A DNA stretch of 14,690 bases from Methanomethylicus sp964513415 (lineage in GTDB: Archaea > Thermoproteota > Methanomethylicia > Methanomethylicales > Methanomethylicaceae). This document shows positions 1 to 6,588 of the stretch, in pieces. Numbering within the stretch: position 1 is the first letter of the stretch; each line of letters starts with the position of its first letter. The stretch lies in contig CAZEMX010000038.1 of NCBI GenBank assembly GCA_964513415.1, forward strand, positions 1-14,690, written 5' to 3'. Below the pieces are notes generated by a model. That model was not told the DNA's origin. It was given only the letters and a program-made list of their open reading frames with translations, and made no database searches. The translations under genes were made by a program, and so were the position numbers.

Positions 1-1629
1 GACGAGGTAGTCCTCGAATATGCCCTTGAGGGACCCACCTAGCCATGGGCCAACGCCGCTGATAACGAGGGTCAGCGCGGCCAGGATGCCGCACGGCAGC
101 AGCATCAAGGCGGGCGACCCTCCAGAATGCCCCTTGCTTCCGTGGTCCTCGGATTCATGGGATGCGGGCGCCGCCACAGATGAGCCCGCGCCGTGCCGCC
201 TGTCGTCGAACATTAGCCCAAGGACGCGGATGACGGAGAACATAGTTACTATGACGCTGACAGAGGCTACGGCGAAGAGGAGATACTGCCCGCTCTCCAG
301 GCACGACATGAGGATCCCCTCCTTGCTCCAGAACCCCGAGAGTGGCGGGGCGCCGGTCAGGGCGAGCCCGCCTATGACCATGAAGACTAGGATGGGGCGC
401 ATGAACCGCCTGGAGAGCCCCATCTCGTTGATGTATATGGAGCCGGAGGCGTGGATCGCTATTCCCGCGCAGAGGAATAGCGCAGCCTTGTATACGCCGT
501 GGTTGATGAGATGATATACGCCGGCATAGAGGCCCTCCACCAGCGAGGCGGGGCTTAAACCGCTCACGCCGAGGGAGAGCATCATGTAACCTATCGCGCT
601 GATCGTCGAATATGCCAGAACCTTCTTGAGCTCCAGGGCGACCATCGCCTGAGTTGCCCCCAGGACTATCGTGACCGCGCCTGCAGCGGCGATGGCGTAG
701 AAGAAGACGAGCGCCTCGGAGAGGCCCGGCGACAGGACCCAGTATGCGACGAAGAAGACCGGAAGGATCCTCGCCACGAGGTAGACACCCGCCTTGACCA
801 TCGTGGCGGCATGGATGAGCGCGGATACGGGGGTCGGCCCGGCCATGGCATCGGGGAGCCACTCCTGGAACGGGAACTGTGCGGATTTGGCGAGGGGGCC
901 CGCCACAAAGAGGAGGCTGACGACCGCCAGCAGGCCCGGCGTCTGCGCCATCTGCGAGAGCCACGCGGCGGAGGTCTGATAAAGCTCCATGAAGTTGAAC
1001 GTGCCGGAGTAGATGTAGATTATTATAACGCTCGCGAGGAGTGCCACGTCCCCGAACGTGGTCACTAGCAGCGCCTTCAGGCCCGCCCTGGACGGCTTCT
1101 GGAAGGGGTATGGCGCGGGGCCGCCGATCCAGTGCTCCCGCTCGTCGCGGTAGTAGTAACCGATCAGGCCGTAGCTGCAGAGGCCTACGAGCTTCCACCC
1201 GATGAAGAAGAGGATGAGGTTGTCGGCCAGGATGAGGAGCAACATGCCGCCTACGAAGAGGGACATCAGGAACCAGTACCTTCCCGCGGAGGGGTCGCCC
1301 TCCACGTACTTCAGGGAGTAGACCATTATCATGAAGCAGAGGAAGGCGACGACATTGACGATTATGACGCTCAGGGGGTCAACGAGCATACCCATGCCGA
1401 CGTTCCCGCCACCGGGCAGCGAGAACCAGAATGCCTGGACGTCGGAGTACCCCGAGTCGGACATGGAAGGCAGCAGTGAGAGCGCCAGAATCATCGAGGC
1501 GAAGGTGAGGAGGACCACAGGGAGGCCCTTCGCCCGGGCCGAGCCGCCGCGGATTGCAAGCGGGGCGAGAGACCCGACTGCGGGGAGGGCCCAGCAGAGC
1601 CAAGGCACTATGCTGGAGTCGAGCGGCAT
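1..1629 (-). CDS. nuoL: Complex-I-like proton-translocating subunit L (partial, C-terminus off the window)
   Basis: Large polytopic antiporter-like subunit of the membrane arm, thought to carry ions across the membrane when the peripheral arm is oxidised or reduced. 543 residues are visible with no stop before the left edge; family members run to about 600-670, so the lateral-helix end is missing. NuoL landmarks are clear: the AKSAQFPFQEWLPDAMAGP stretch followed by SALIHAATMVKAGVYL, then LINHGVYKAALFL and SGFWSKEGIL, holding the lysines expected in TM7, TM8, TM11 and TM12. Odd point: the conserved TM5 glutamate of the GWE motif is lysine here (K146, FIGWKLVGLCSY). The ATG at 1629 shares one base with the upstream stop (TAATG), so translation is probably coupled. 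Family assignment is firm; whether to name it nuoL, fpoL or a hydrogenase subunit depends on the whole complex. Confidence 0.93.
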   Translation of the reverse strand, partial: MPLDSSIVPWLCWALPAVGSLAPLAIRGGSARAKGLPVVLLTFASMILALSLLPSMSDSGYSDVQAFWFSLPGGGNVGMGMLVDPLSVIIVNVVAFLCFMIMVYSLKYVEGDPSAGRYWFLMSLFVGGMLLLILADNLILFFIGWKLVGLCSYGLIGYYYRDEREHWIGGPAPYPFQKPSRAGLKALLVTTFGDVALLASVIIIYIYSGTFNFMELYQTSAAWLSQMAQTPGLLAVVSLLFVAGPLAKSAQFPFQEWLPDAMAGPTPVSALIHAATMVKAGVYLVARILPVFFVAYWVLSPGLSEALVFFYAIAAAGAVTIVLGATQAMVALELKKVLAYSTISAIGYMMLSLGVSGLSPASLVEGLYAGVYHLINHGVYKAALFLCAGIAIHASGSIYINEMGLSRRFMRPILVFMVIGGLALTGAPPLSGFWSKEGILMSCLESGQYLLFAVASVSVIVTMFSVIRVLGLMFDDRRHGAGSSVAAPASHESEDHGSKGHSGGSPALMLLPCGILAALTLVISGVGPWLGGSLKGIFEDYLV

Positions 1630-3116
1630 TAGCCGGTCACCTGCGGCAGGAGCATCATGAGGCCGGCGGCAGACCGCTGCATCAGGTCCATGACAGGGTC
1701 GGGCCACAGACCGAAGATGACAATCATGCCGACCAGCGCGCATATTGGCAGGAGCATCAACCAGGGCGCCTCCTTGGCCCCCTGCACAGCATCCGACGCA
1801 GTTGGCTGGAGCATGATTCGGATGACCCGGAGATAGTAGGATGCTGAGAGGACGCTGTTGAGGATCACGGCGATCCCGAGCCAGACCAGGTCAGACTGGA
1901 ATGCGGCCGTGACTATAGTCAGCTCGCTGATGAACCCGTTCAACGGCGGCATGCCGATAAGGGCAAAGAGGGAGATTGCCAGCGCCGTCGCTGTGATTGG
2001 CATCCTGCGCGCGATGCCGGACATGTCGCCGATCTGCCTGCTGCCGATCCGGCAGATGATCGCGCCGACGCAGAGGAAGGCCGCCCCCTTCATCAGGGCG
2101 TGGTTGAATATGTGCAGGAGTGCACCAGTAAGCGCTAGCTGTGTCCCGATAGAGAGGCCGGCGAGTATGTATCCCATGTGCCCTATGCTGGAGTATGCGA
2201 GGAGCCGCTTGACGTCCCCCTGCAGCAGGGGCATGGCGTTGCCCACGATCATGGTTACGACGCTGAGGACCATCACTATGGGGAGCCACTGCGACTGGAC
2301 GGGCAGGAATGCCGTGAAGCAGAGCCTGCAGAGCGCGTATGCGCCCGCCTCGATGACGACGCCGGAGAGGAGGGCAGAGATGGGCGACGGGGCTGCAGAG
2401 TGTGCGTCGGGGAGCCACGTGTGGAGCGGCACCACGGCGGCCTTGACGCCGAAGCCAACGAGGGAGACTATCGAGGCGACGTAGATCCAGAGGCTAGGCT
2501 CGGACCGGCCGAAGGCCAGAGCCAGGCCCTCGAAGCTGAGCGTGCCGCTCATCCCGTACAGGAGGGATATCCCGAGGAGGATCGTCGCCGAGCCGGCGCC
2601 GCTCATGACGAGGTACTTGAAGGCGGCCTCGACGGAGTCGCCGCTCCCCCTGCTGAATGCGACCAGGACGTAGGAGGATATGCACATCATCTCCCAGAAG
2701 ACGAATAGTGTGAAGAGGTCCCCGGAGTAGACGACGCCCACCATGCCGCTTATCATGGAGAGCAGCAGGCTGTAGTACATAGGCGAGCCACTCTCCTTCG
2801 ACATGTAGGATATGGAGTAGACCGCCGCAGCAACGCCCAGCATCAGGAAGGTCGCGGACATCGCGACCGCCAACATATCGACGCGCATGTATGAGACGAA
2901 GGCGCCCACGTTTACGATCGACGTGACTGCGCCCGCCGATGCATCCTGGTAGACAGGATAGATGGATACGGCGGCTGCCGCAAGGGCCGCGGCAGAGTAT
3001 ACGCCGCTTATGGAGGGCCGCCTCGTCTTGGCGGCGAGCAGACCGACCAATGGAGACAACGCGGTGAAGAGAAGCAGGAGGTCTAGGGGAAGGGCGAACA
3101 TGCCTGTCAGCTCCAC
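1629..3116 (-). CDS. Complex-I/Mrp antiporter-like subunit of the NuoM/NuoN/MrpD type
   Basis: 495-residue polytopic protein, the second antiporter-like pump of the membrane arm. Visible motifs are the TM5 glutamate (LFVFWEMMCISSY, E142), the TM7 lysine (GFGVKAAVVPLHTWLPDAH, K225), SAAPSPISALLSGVV in TM7b-TM8, and HIFNHALMKGAAFL (K343). The pattern mixes NuoM, NuoN and MrpD features, so I do not choose among these symbols. In TM8 the usual lysine after GVVI is glutamate (E256). The start is GTG at 3116, sharing one base with the stop of the K gene (TAGTG). An ATG 15 bases further in (3101) has a GGAG 9 bases upstream and is an alternative. It is followed directly by the L gene. A third antiporter-like subunit would have to lie left of the window. 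Confidence 0.9.
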   Translation of the reverse strand: MELTGMFALPLDLLLLFTALSPLVGLLAAKTRRPSISGVYSAAALAAAAVSIYPVYQDASAGAVTSIVNVGAFVSYMRVDMLAVAMSATFLMLGVAAAVYSISYMSKESGSPMYYSLLLSMISGMVGVVYSGDLFTLFVFWEMMCISSYVLVAFSRGSGDSVEAAFKYLVMSGAGSATILLGISLLYGMSGTLSFEGLALAFGRSEPSLWIYVASIVSLVGFGVKAAVVPLHTWLPDAHSAAPSPISALLSGVVIEAGAYALCRLCFTAFLPVQSQWLPIVMVLSVVTMIVGNAMPLLQGDVKRLLAYSSIGHMGYILAGLSIGTQLALTGALLHIFNHALMKGAAFLCVGAIICRIGSRQIGDMSGIARRMPITATALAISLFALIGMPPLNGFISELTIVTAAFQSDLVWLGIAVILNSVLSASYYLRVIRIMLQPTASDAVQGAKEAPWLMLLPICALVGMIVIFGLWPDPVMDLMQRSAAGLMMLLPQVTG

Positions 3117-3424
3117 TATCCCCTCAAACGCTTCAGCTCCCGGATGTCCAGCGTGCCGTAATGCCGGTAGGCGTACACCACCAGCGTTATGGCGACGGCA
3201 CTCACGGCTCCGGAGAGGCCTATTGAGACGATCACGATGGAATGGGCTAGAGGGTCAACGAAGCCCGGCACGCCGGTCGCGAGCGAGATGAAGCACAGGT
3301 TCGCGGCGTTGATCATGACCTCCAGACCGAAGATCATCCTCAGCATGTTTCTCTTGGTGGCGAGGCAGTAGATGCCAACGGCCCATAGTGCAAAGACGAA
3401 TGCGAGGCAGTAGGACGGCTCCAT
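3116..3424 (-). CDS. nuoK: Complex-I-like subunit K (NuoK/MrpC family)
   Basis: 102-residue three-helix membrane protein that sits between J and the antiporter-like subunits and forms part of the proton path. The conserved glutamate in TM2 is present (IFGLEVMINAANL, E35). The third helix follows a DPLAHSIVIV motif that resembles MrpC/MnhC and hydrogenase-4 E-type proteins more than bacterial NuoK, and I see no second conserved membrane glutamate corresponding to E72 of E. coli NuoK. I chose the ATG at 3424 because a GGAGGT lies 9 bases upstream. A GTG at 3430 overlaps the stop of the preceding gene (GTGA) but is only 3 bases from that site, so it is the weaker choice. It overlaps the next gene by one base. 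Confidence 0.9.
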   Translation of the reverse strand: MEPSYCLAFVFALWAVGIYCLATKRNMLRMIFGLEVMINAANLCFISLATGVPGFVDPLAHSIVIVSIGLSGAVSAVAITLVVYAYRHYGTLDIRELKRLRG

Positions 3425-3426
3425 CG

Positions 3427-3699
3427 TCACTCGACCTCCCTGTCGCTACGGAGCATCGCGAGGCATGCTATCGCGGCTGCGAGTATCGCAAATGCCTGCG
3501 CAACAACGTCAAGGCTGCGGCAGTCCCACATCAACTGGCTCGCTGCGGGTCCCAGATCCGAGGTGGCGGGCAGGAGCCGCCCGGAGATGTCCCCGTATCC
3601 GAACGCCTGGAACGGATGCTGGACGACCAGAGCGACCAGGGAGGCAACCACGACCAAGGTCAGAGCGCCCCCGGCCACGGCGATCCAGTCCAAGCGCAT
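3427..3699 (-). CDS. nuoJ: C-terminal half of split subunit J
   Basis: 90-residue protein with two likely membrane helices, about residues 5-27 and 64-83, joined by a polar loop. The sequence alone is weakly diagnostic. The assignment rests on position: it lies between the N-terminal J gene and K, matching the two-gene J arrangement (JN, JC) known for Methanosarcina fpo operons. In complex I a single NuoJ supplies five helices. The ATG at 3699 follows the upstream stop after one base, and that stop lies inside a GGTGAG ribosome-binding motif, so coupling is likely. It ends in a TGA that overlaps an alternative GTG start of K. Confidence 0.75.
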   Translation of the reverse strand: MRLDWIAVAGGALTLVVVASLVALVVQHPFQAFGYGDISGRLLPATSDLGPAASQLMWDCRSLDVVAQAFAILAAAIACLAMLRSDREVE

Positions 3700-3700
3700 C

Positions 3701-3952
3701 TCACCTGATACTCTCCTTCATCTTTGTCAGGGTGACTGCTGCCAAGAAGATCGTGACCACCGCGCCTGCATAGATCAGAAGCTGGAAGACTGCGACGTAC
3801 GGCGCGCTCAGCAGCCAGTAGATGGCGGCTATCGAAACGCACATGCCGCAGAAAGAGAGGATTGCGTAGAGGAGGTTCTTCAGCTCGATGGCAGAAACCG
3901 CAAAGATTACGGTAACCGCCATCAAGATGAAGAAGAGGATGTCATATGGCAT
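3701..3952 (-). CDS. nuoJ: N-terminal half of split subunit J
   Basis: 83-residue protein with three predicted helices and the NuoJ core: ELKNLLYAILSF, then QLLIYAGAVVTIFL. Y61-A-G-A matches the conserved tyrosine-glycine-alanine patch in TM3 of NuoJ, where a helix distortion is thought to couple quinone or hydrogenase chemistry to pumping. It is the first gene of the leftward half-operon. I chose the ATG at 3952 because GGTG lies 7 bases upstream; an in-frame TTG at 3967 would add five residues (LRCSV) and is less likely. The leader from the shared TATA box would be about 20-25 bases. Confidence 0.88.
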   Translation of the reverse strand: MPYDILFFILMAVTVIFAVSAIELKNLLYAILSFCGMCVSIAAIYWLLSAPYVAVFQLLIYAGAVVTIFLAAVTLTKMKESIR

Positions 3953-3997
3953 GACACTGCACCGCAAGACGATGGTACGTCATTGATAACAAATGAT

Positions 3998-4005
3998 TTA
4001 TATAA
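3998..4005. promoter_or_regulatory. Palindromic TATA box shared by the two divergent half-operons
   Basis: TTATATAA is its own reverse complement and stands in an AT-rich patch (about 3980-4020) inside otherwise GC-rich DNA. Rightward, a start about 25 bases downstream would fall near 4027-4030, giving a leader of about 10 bases before the A gene at 4040. Leftward, it would fall near 3976, about 24 bases before J-N at 3952. The A-rich stretch left of the box (ACAAAT) resembles a BRE for the rightward direction. A second TATA-like stretch, TAATAAAAG at 4011-4019, could give a leaderless rightward start. Confidence 0.65.
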
Positions 4006-4039
4006 GATACTAATAAAAGCTTGCATCGGGTAATCGCCG

Positions 4040-4378
4040 ATGATTGCGGCAGGCGCTTTTCCATTAATAACTGGTTTTGCGCTCTCGCTCTTGATCACCC
4101 TCATCATCTACCTCGTAGGCAGGAGGATCGCCCCTAAGGGGGGCAAGGAGGGCGGGGCGAAGACCGAGCCGTACGCATGCGGCGAGGACCTTCCGGCTGA
4201 GGAGGCGCGCATTGACCTGGAGAGGTTTCTGATCTTCGCGCTCTTCTTCCTCGTGTTCGATGTGGCGGCATTCATGGTAGCGACATCATATTTCGCGCTT
4301 GGGATGATGCCCGTCGTCTATGTCTCAATAGTAATTGTCGCGGTAATGGCGCTGATGCTCTCAAGGGGGCAGACATAG
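4040..4378 (+). CDS. nuoA: Complex-I-like subunit A (NuoA family)
   Basis: 112 residues with three helices (about 8-27, 62-83 and 90-108), the usual NuoA layout. The cytoplasmic loop after TM1 carries the family motif EPYACGED (P44, C47, G48), which lines the junction with D and H at the base of the peripheral arm. TM2 contains FDVA (73-76) where NuoA normally has FDVE, so the conserved glutamate is absent while the aspartate stays. NuoA belongs to complex I, F420H2 dehydrogenase and their nearest relatives and is lacking in simple Ech-type hydrogenases, so its presence beside a hydrogenase-type D is informative. It is first in the rightward half-operon, abuts the B gene without a gap, and its own ribosome site is weak. 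Confidence 0.88.
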   Translation: MIAAGAFPLITGFALSLLITLIIYLVGRRIAPKGGKEGGAKTEPYACGEDLPAEEARIDLERFLIFALFFLVFDVAAFMVATSYFALGMMPVVYVSIVIVAVMALMLSRGQT

Positions 4379-4804
4379 GTGGCGGTCAACTGGGCCCGCT
4401 CCGGGTCGCCGTGGCTGATCCACTTCAACACTGGGGGATGCAACGGCTGCGACATCGAGTTCGTGGCGGCGATCACCCCCGTCTACGACGTGGAGCGCTT
4501 CGGCATCAAGCTACAGGGCAGCCCGAGGCATGCAGACATACTCGCCGTGACTGGACCGGTGACGGTGCAGATCGCACATAGCCTGAAGAGGGTCTATGAC
4601 CAGATGCCATCGCCAAAGTTCGTCGTCGCGCTCGGAACATGCGCCGTGAGCGGGGCGCCTTTCAGGAGCTGCTACTGCGTCCACGGTGGCGTCGATTCCG
4701 TCGTCCCGGTGGATGTGTATGTGCCCGGATGCCCGCCGAAGCCCGAGGCAATGATAGACGGAATCGCAAAGCTGCTGCAGAAGATCAGGGGGACCAAGGG
4801 ATGA
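4379..4804 (+). CDS. nuoB: Hydrogenase small subunit / NuoB-like 4Fe-4S protein
   Basis: 141-residue soluble subunit holding the 4Fe-4S cluster next to the active site. Cluster ligands are C21 and C24 (NTGGCNGCDIE), C88 (ALGTCAVSG) and C118 (VPGCPPKP). A CxxC at the first pair is the signature of group 4 [NiFe]-hydrogenase small subunits such as EchC and MbhJ; complex I NuoB has two adjacent cysteines instead. The following TPVYDVERFG also fits the hydrogenase family. The start is GTG, immediately after the stop of the A gene, with an AGGGGG upstream. The end overlaps the C gene by four bases (ATGA). The family is certain; hydrogenase rather than quinone-type function is inferred with the D subunit. 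Confidence 0.93.
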   Translation: MAVNWARSGSPWLIHFNTGGCNGCDIEFVAAITPVYDVERFGIKLQGSPRHADILAVTGPVTVQIAHSLKRVYDQMPSPKFVVALGTCAVSGAPFRSCYCVHGGVDSVVPVDVYVPGCPPKPEAMIDGIAKLLQKIRGTKG

Positions 4805-5283
4805 TAGACGGGGCAGGGACAGTCAAGCATATGCAGGAGCGGCTGGGGGCTGAAGTCCTGGATGCAAGAGCTCCGAAGCCGAGGAGGGCATTCGTCAGGG
4901 TCAGCAGGGGAGCGTTCGGCGAGGCGATCAGGCATGCAGTACTGGACCTAGAATTCTCGCACCTGATTGCGATCACCGCTGCCGAGGCGGGTGAGGAGAT
5001 GGAGGCAATGTACCACCTTGCATGCATGGGAGCGACGGTGCTTACGCTCTCGGTCAGGGTCCCGAAGGGAGATGCGGTGCTGCCAGACATATCTGAGATC
5101 ATGCCAAACGCGGCGATTTACGAGCGGGAGGCAGAGGAGATGACAGGGATCAGGTTCGAGGGACTGAAGGACGATTCCAACCTGGTGCTGCCCAAGGGGT
5201 GGCCGAGCGGTGTGCACCCGCTCAGGAAGGACCAGACCTACGAGGGGCTGATCAAGGTCAGACTCGATTTGGAGAAGGGGTGA
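4801..5283 (+). CDS. nuoC: Complex-I-like subunit C (30 kDa subunit family)
   Basis: 160-residue peripheral-arm protein that braces the large and small subunits and has no cofactor of its own. The family signature is clear in the C-terminal half: YEREAEEMTGIRFEG, then VLPKGWPSGVHPLRKD, matching the NuoC ERE..DMFGI..GH...L..W.G.PLRKD pattern. The methionine-threonine pair in EEMTGI is typical of hydrogenase-associated homologues. The ATG at 4801 overlaps the TGA of B in an ATGA junction, which indicates translational coupling. C and D are separate genes here, unlike the fused CD protein of enterobacteria. Confidence 0.92.
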   Translation: MIDGAGTVKHMQERLGAEVLDARAPKPRRAFVRVSRGAFGEAIRHAVLDLEFSHLIAITAAEAGEEMEAMYHLACMGATVLTLSVRVPKGDAVLPDISEIMPNAAIYEREAEEMTGIRFEGLKDDSNLVLPKGWPSGVHPLRKDQTYEGLIKVRLDLEKG

Positions 5284-5286
5284 CGG

Positions 5287-6574
5287 ATGGGTTACGCGTC
5301 GACTATAAAGGTGCCCTTCGGGCCGCAGCATCCGGCCCTCAAGGAGCCAGAGCACTTCCTCTTTGAAGTGGACGGGGACACAGTAGTGGGGGTCACGCCG
5401 CGCATCGGCTATGTCCACCGCGGGATCGAGAAGGCGCTNNNNNNNNNNNNNNNNNNNNNNNNNNNNNNNNNNNNNNNNNNNNNNNNNNNNNNNNNNNNNN
5501 NNNNNNNNNNNNNNNNNNNNNNNNNNNNNNNNNNNNNNTAGTGGGGGTCACGCCGCGCATCGGCTATGTCCACCGCGGGATCGAGAAGGCGCTAGAGCTC
5601 AGCACCTACGGTCACGGCATCTACCTTGCCGAGAGGGTCTGCGGCATATGCACGATCGCCCACACCTGCTGCTACGCCCAGGCGATAGAGGAGCTCATGG
5701 GCATCGACGTGCCGCCGAGGGCGAAGTATATACGCATGATCATGTCGGAGCTGGAGAGGCTCCACAGCCACTCGCTGTGGGTTGGGCTGGTCGCGCACGA
5801 GGCGGGCTTCGACACGCTCTTCATGTATGCCTGGCGGGACAGGGAGGCCATCCTCAACCTCTTCCAGGAGCTCACAGGGGGGCGCGTGCTCCATGCCATA
5901 AACACGCTGGGGGCGTCCGCAGGGACATATCGTCGGAGATGGCGGACAGGATCCGGCGCACCCTTGAGCACTTCGAGGGGAGGGCGAGGGAGTACCTTCG
6001 CATCGTCCGGACTGAGCCGACATTCCTGAGGAGGACACGTGATGTTGGCGTGCTGAAGCCGGCGGATGCGGCCAGGCTGAACGCCGTGGGCCCGACGCTC
6101 AGGGCGAGCGGCATCAAGGGCGACGTGAGGCGCGACGATCCATACGCAGCCTACGACGAGATGCCGTTCAACGTGATAACCTCAGACAGCTGCGATGTCT
6201 TCGGCAGGACTGAGGTCAGGGCGGAGGAGATGGTGGAGAGCATCGGCATAATCCGCCATGCACTGGAGCACCTGCCCGAGGGGGTATTCAGGGTTCGCGC
6301 CCCGAGGAATGTGCCCGCGGGCGAGTGCGTCTCGAGGGTCGAGGCGCCTCGGGGGGAGGATATGCACTACGCAAGGTCCAACGGGACGGCCAAGCCTGAC
6401 AGGTACAAGATCAGGGCCCCGACGCTCGCCAACATCCCGGCGCTGTGCAAGATGCTCGTCGGGATACACGTGGCAGATATTCCGATAATACTAGCGGGGA
6501 TCGACCCCTGCTTCTCATGCATGGACAGGATGGTCTTCATAAGGAGTGGCGGCGCCACTGGGAGGGCGCGCTAG
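5287..6574 (+). CDS. nuoD: Group 4 [NiFe]-hydrogenase large subunit / NuoD-like, interrupted by an N gap and a frameshift
   Basis: Catalytic subunit. After collapsing the duplicated 55 bases and the N run and adding one G at 5909-5913, it reads as one 377-residue protein. It keeps both Ni-Fe cysteine pairs: C67 and C70 in ERVCGICTIAH (H74), and C357 and C360 in DPCFSCMDR near the C-terminus. Complex I NuoD and FpoD have lost these residues, so this should be a hydrogen-evolving or hydrogen-consuming site. GPQHPAL near the N-terminus and INTLGGVRRDIS (restored across the frameshift) fit the same family. As written there are three reading segments: from 5287 to the gap; in frame with 5541 up to about 5910; and in a third frame to the TAG at 6574. 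The breaks look technical, because both sides are well conserved. Confidence 0.88.
5384..5438 (+). repeat. Left copy of a 55-base direct repeat flanking the assembly gap
   Basis: These 55 bases are identical to 5539-5593 on the other side of the N run. Both encode the same part of the D subunit, VVGVTPRIGYVHRGIEKA. This is an overlap of two contig ends, not a biological repeat: joining the copies restores an uninterrupted D reading frame. Confidence 0.93.
5439..5538. other. Assembly gap of exactly 100 N
   Basis: One hundred unknown bases, the conventional length for a gap of unknown size. Because the flanks overlap perfectly by 55 bases, the true gap length is most likely minus 55, that is, no sequence is missing. 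Window coordinates right of here are inflated by 155 bases relative to the inferred chromosome. Confidence 0.97.
5539..5593 (+). repeat. Right copy of the 55-base direct repeat flanking the assembly gap
   Basis: Perfect copy of 5384-5438, beginning at the first called base after the gap. The D reading frame runs on from it into the first cysteine motif. A gene call that starts with the GTG at 5541 would be an artefact. Confidence 0.93.
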
Positions 6575-6588
6575 CGCGGGGGATCCAC

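Noticed and set aside
155..1198. 347-codon minus-strand frame inside the L gene
   Set aside because: It is arginine- and proline-rich without motifs and lies out of frame with an evident NuoL sequence running to position 1; it is a shadow of GC-rich coding DNA.
2178..2708. Long plus-strand frame opposite the M/N-type gene
   Set aside because: The opposite strand encodes a clear antiporter-like protein with ordered motifs; the plus-strand product is low-complexity charged sequence.
5384..5593. 55-base direct repeat as a biological duplication or mobile-element target site
   Set aside because: Both copies encode the same part of D and merge into an intact gene across a 100-N gap, so it is a contig overlap.
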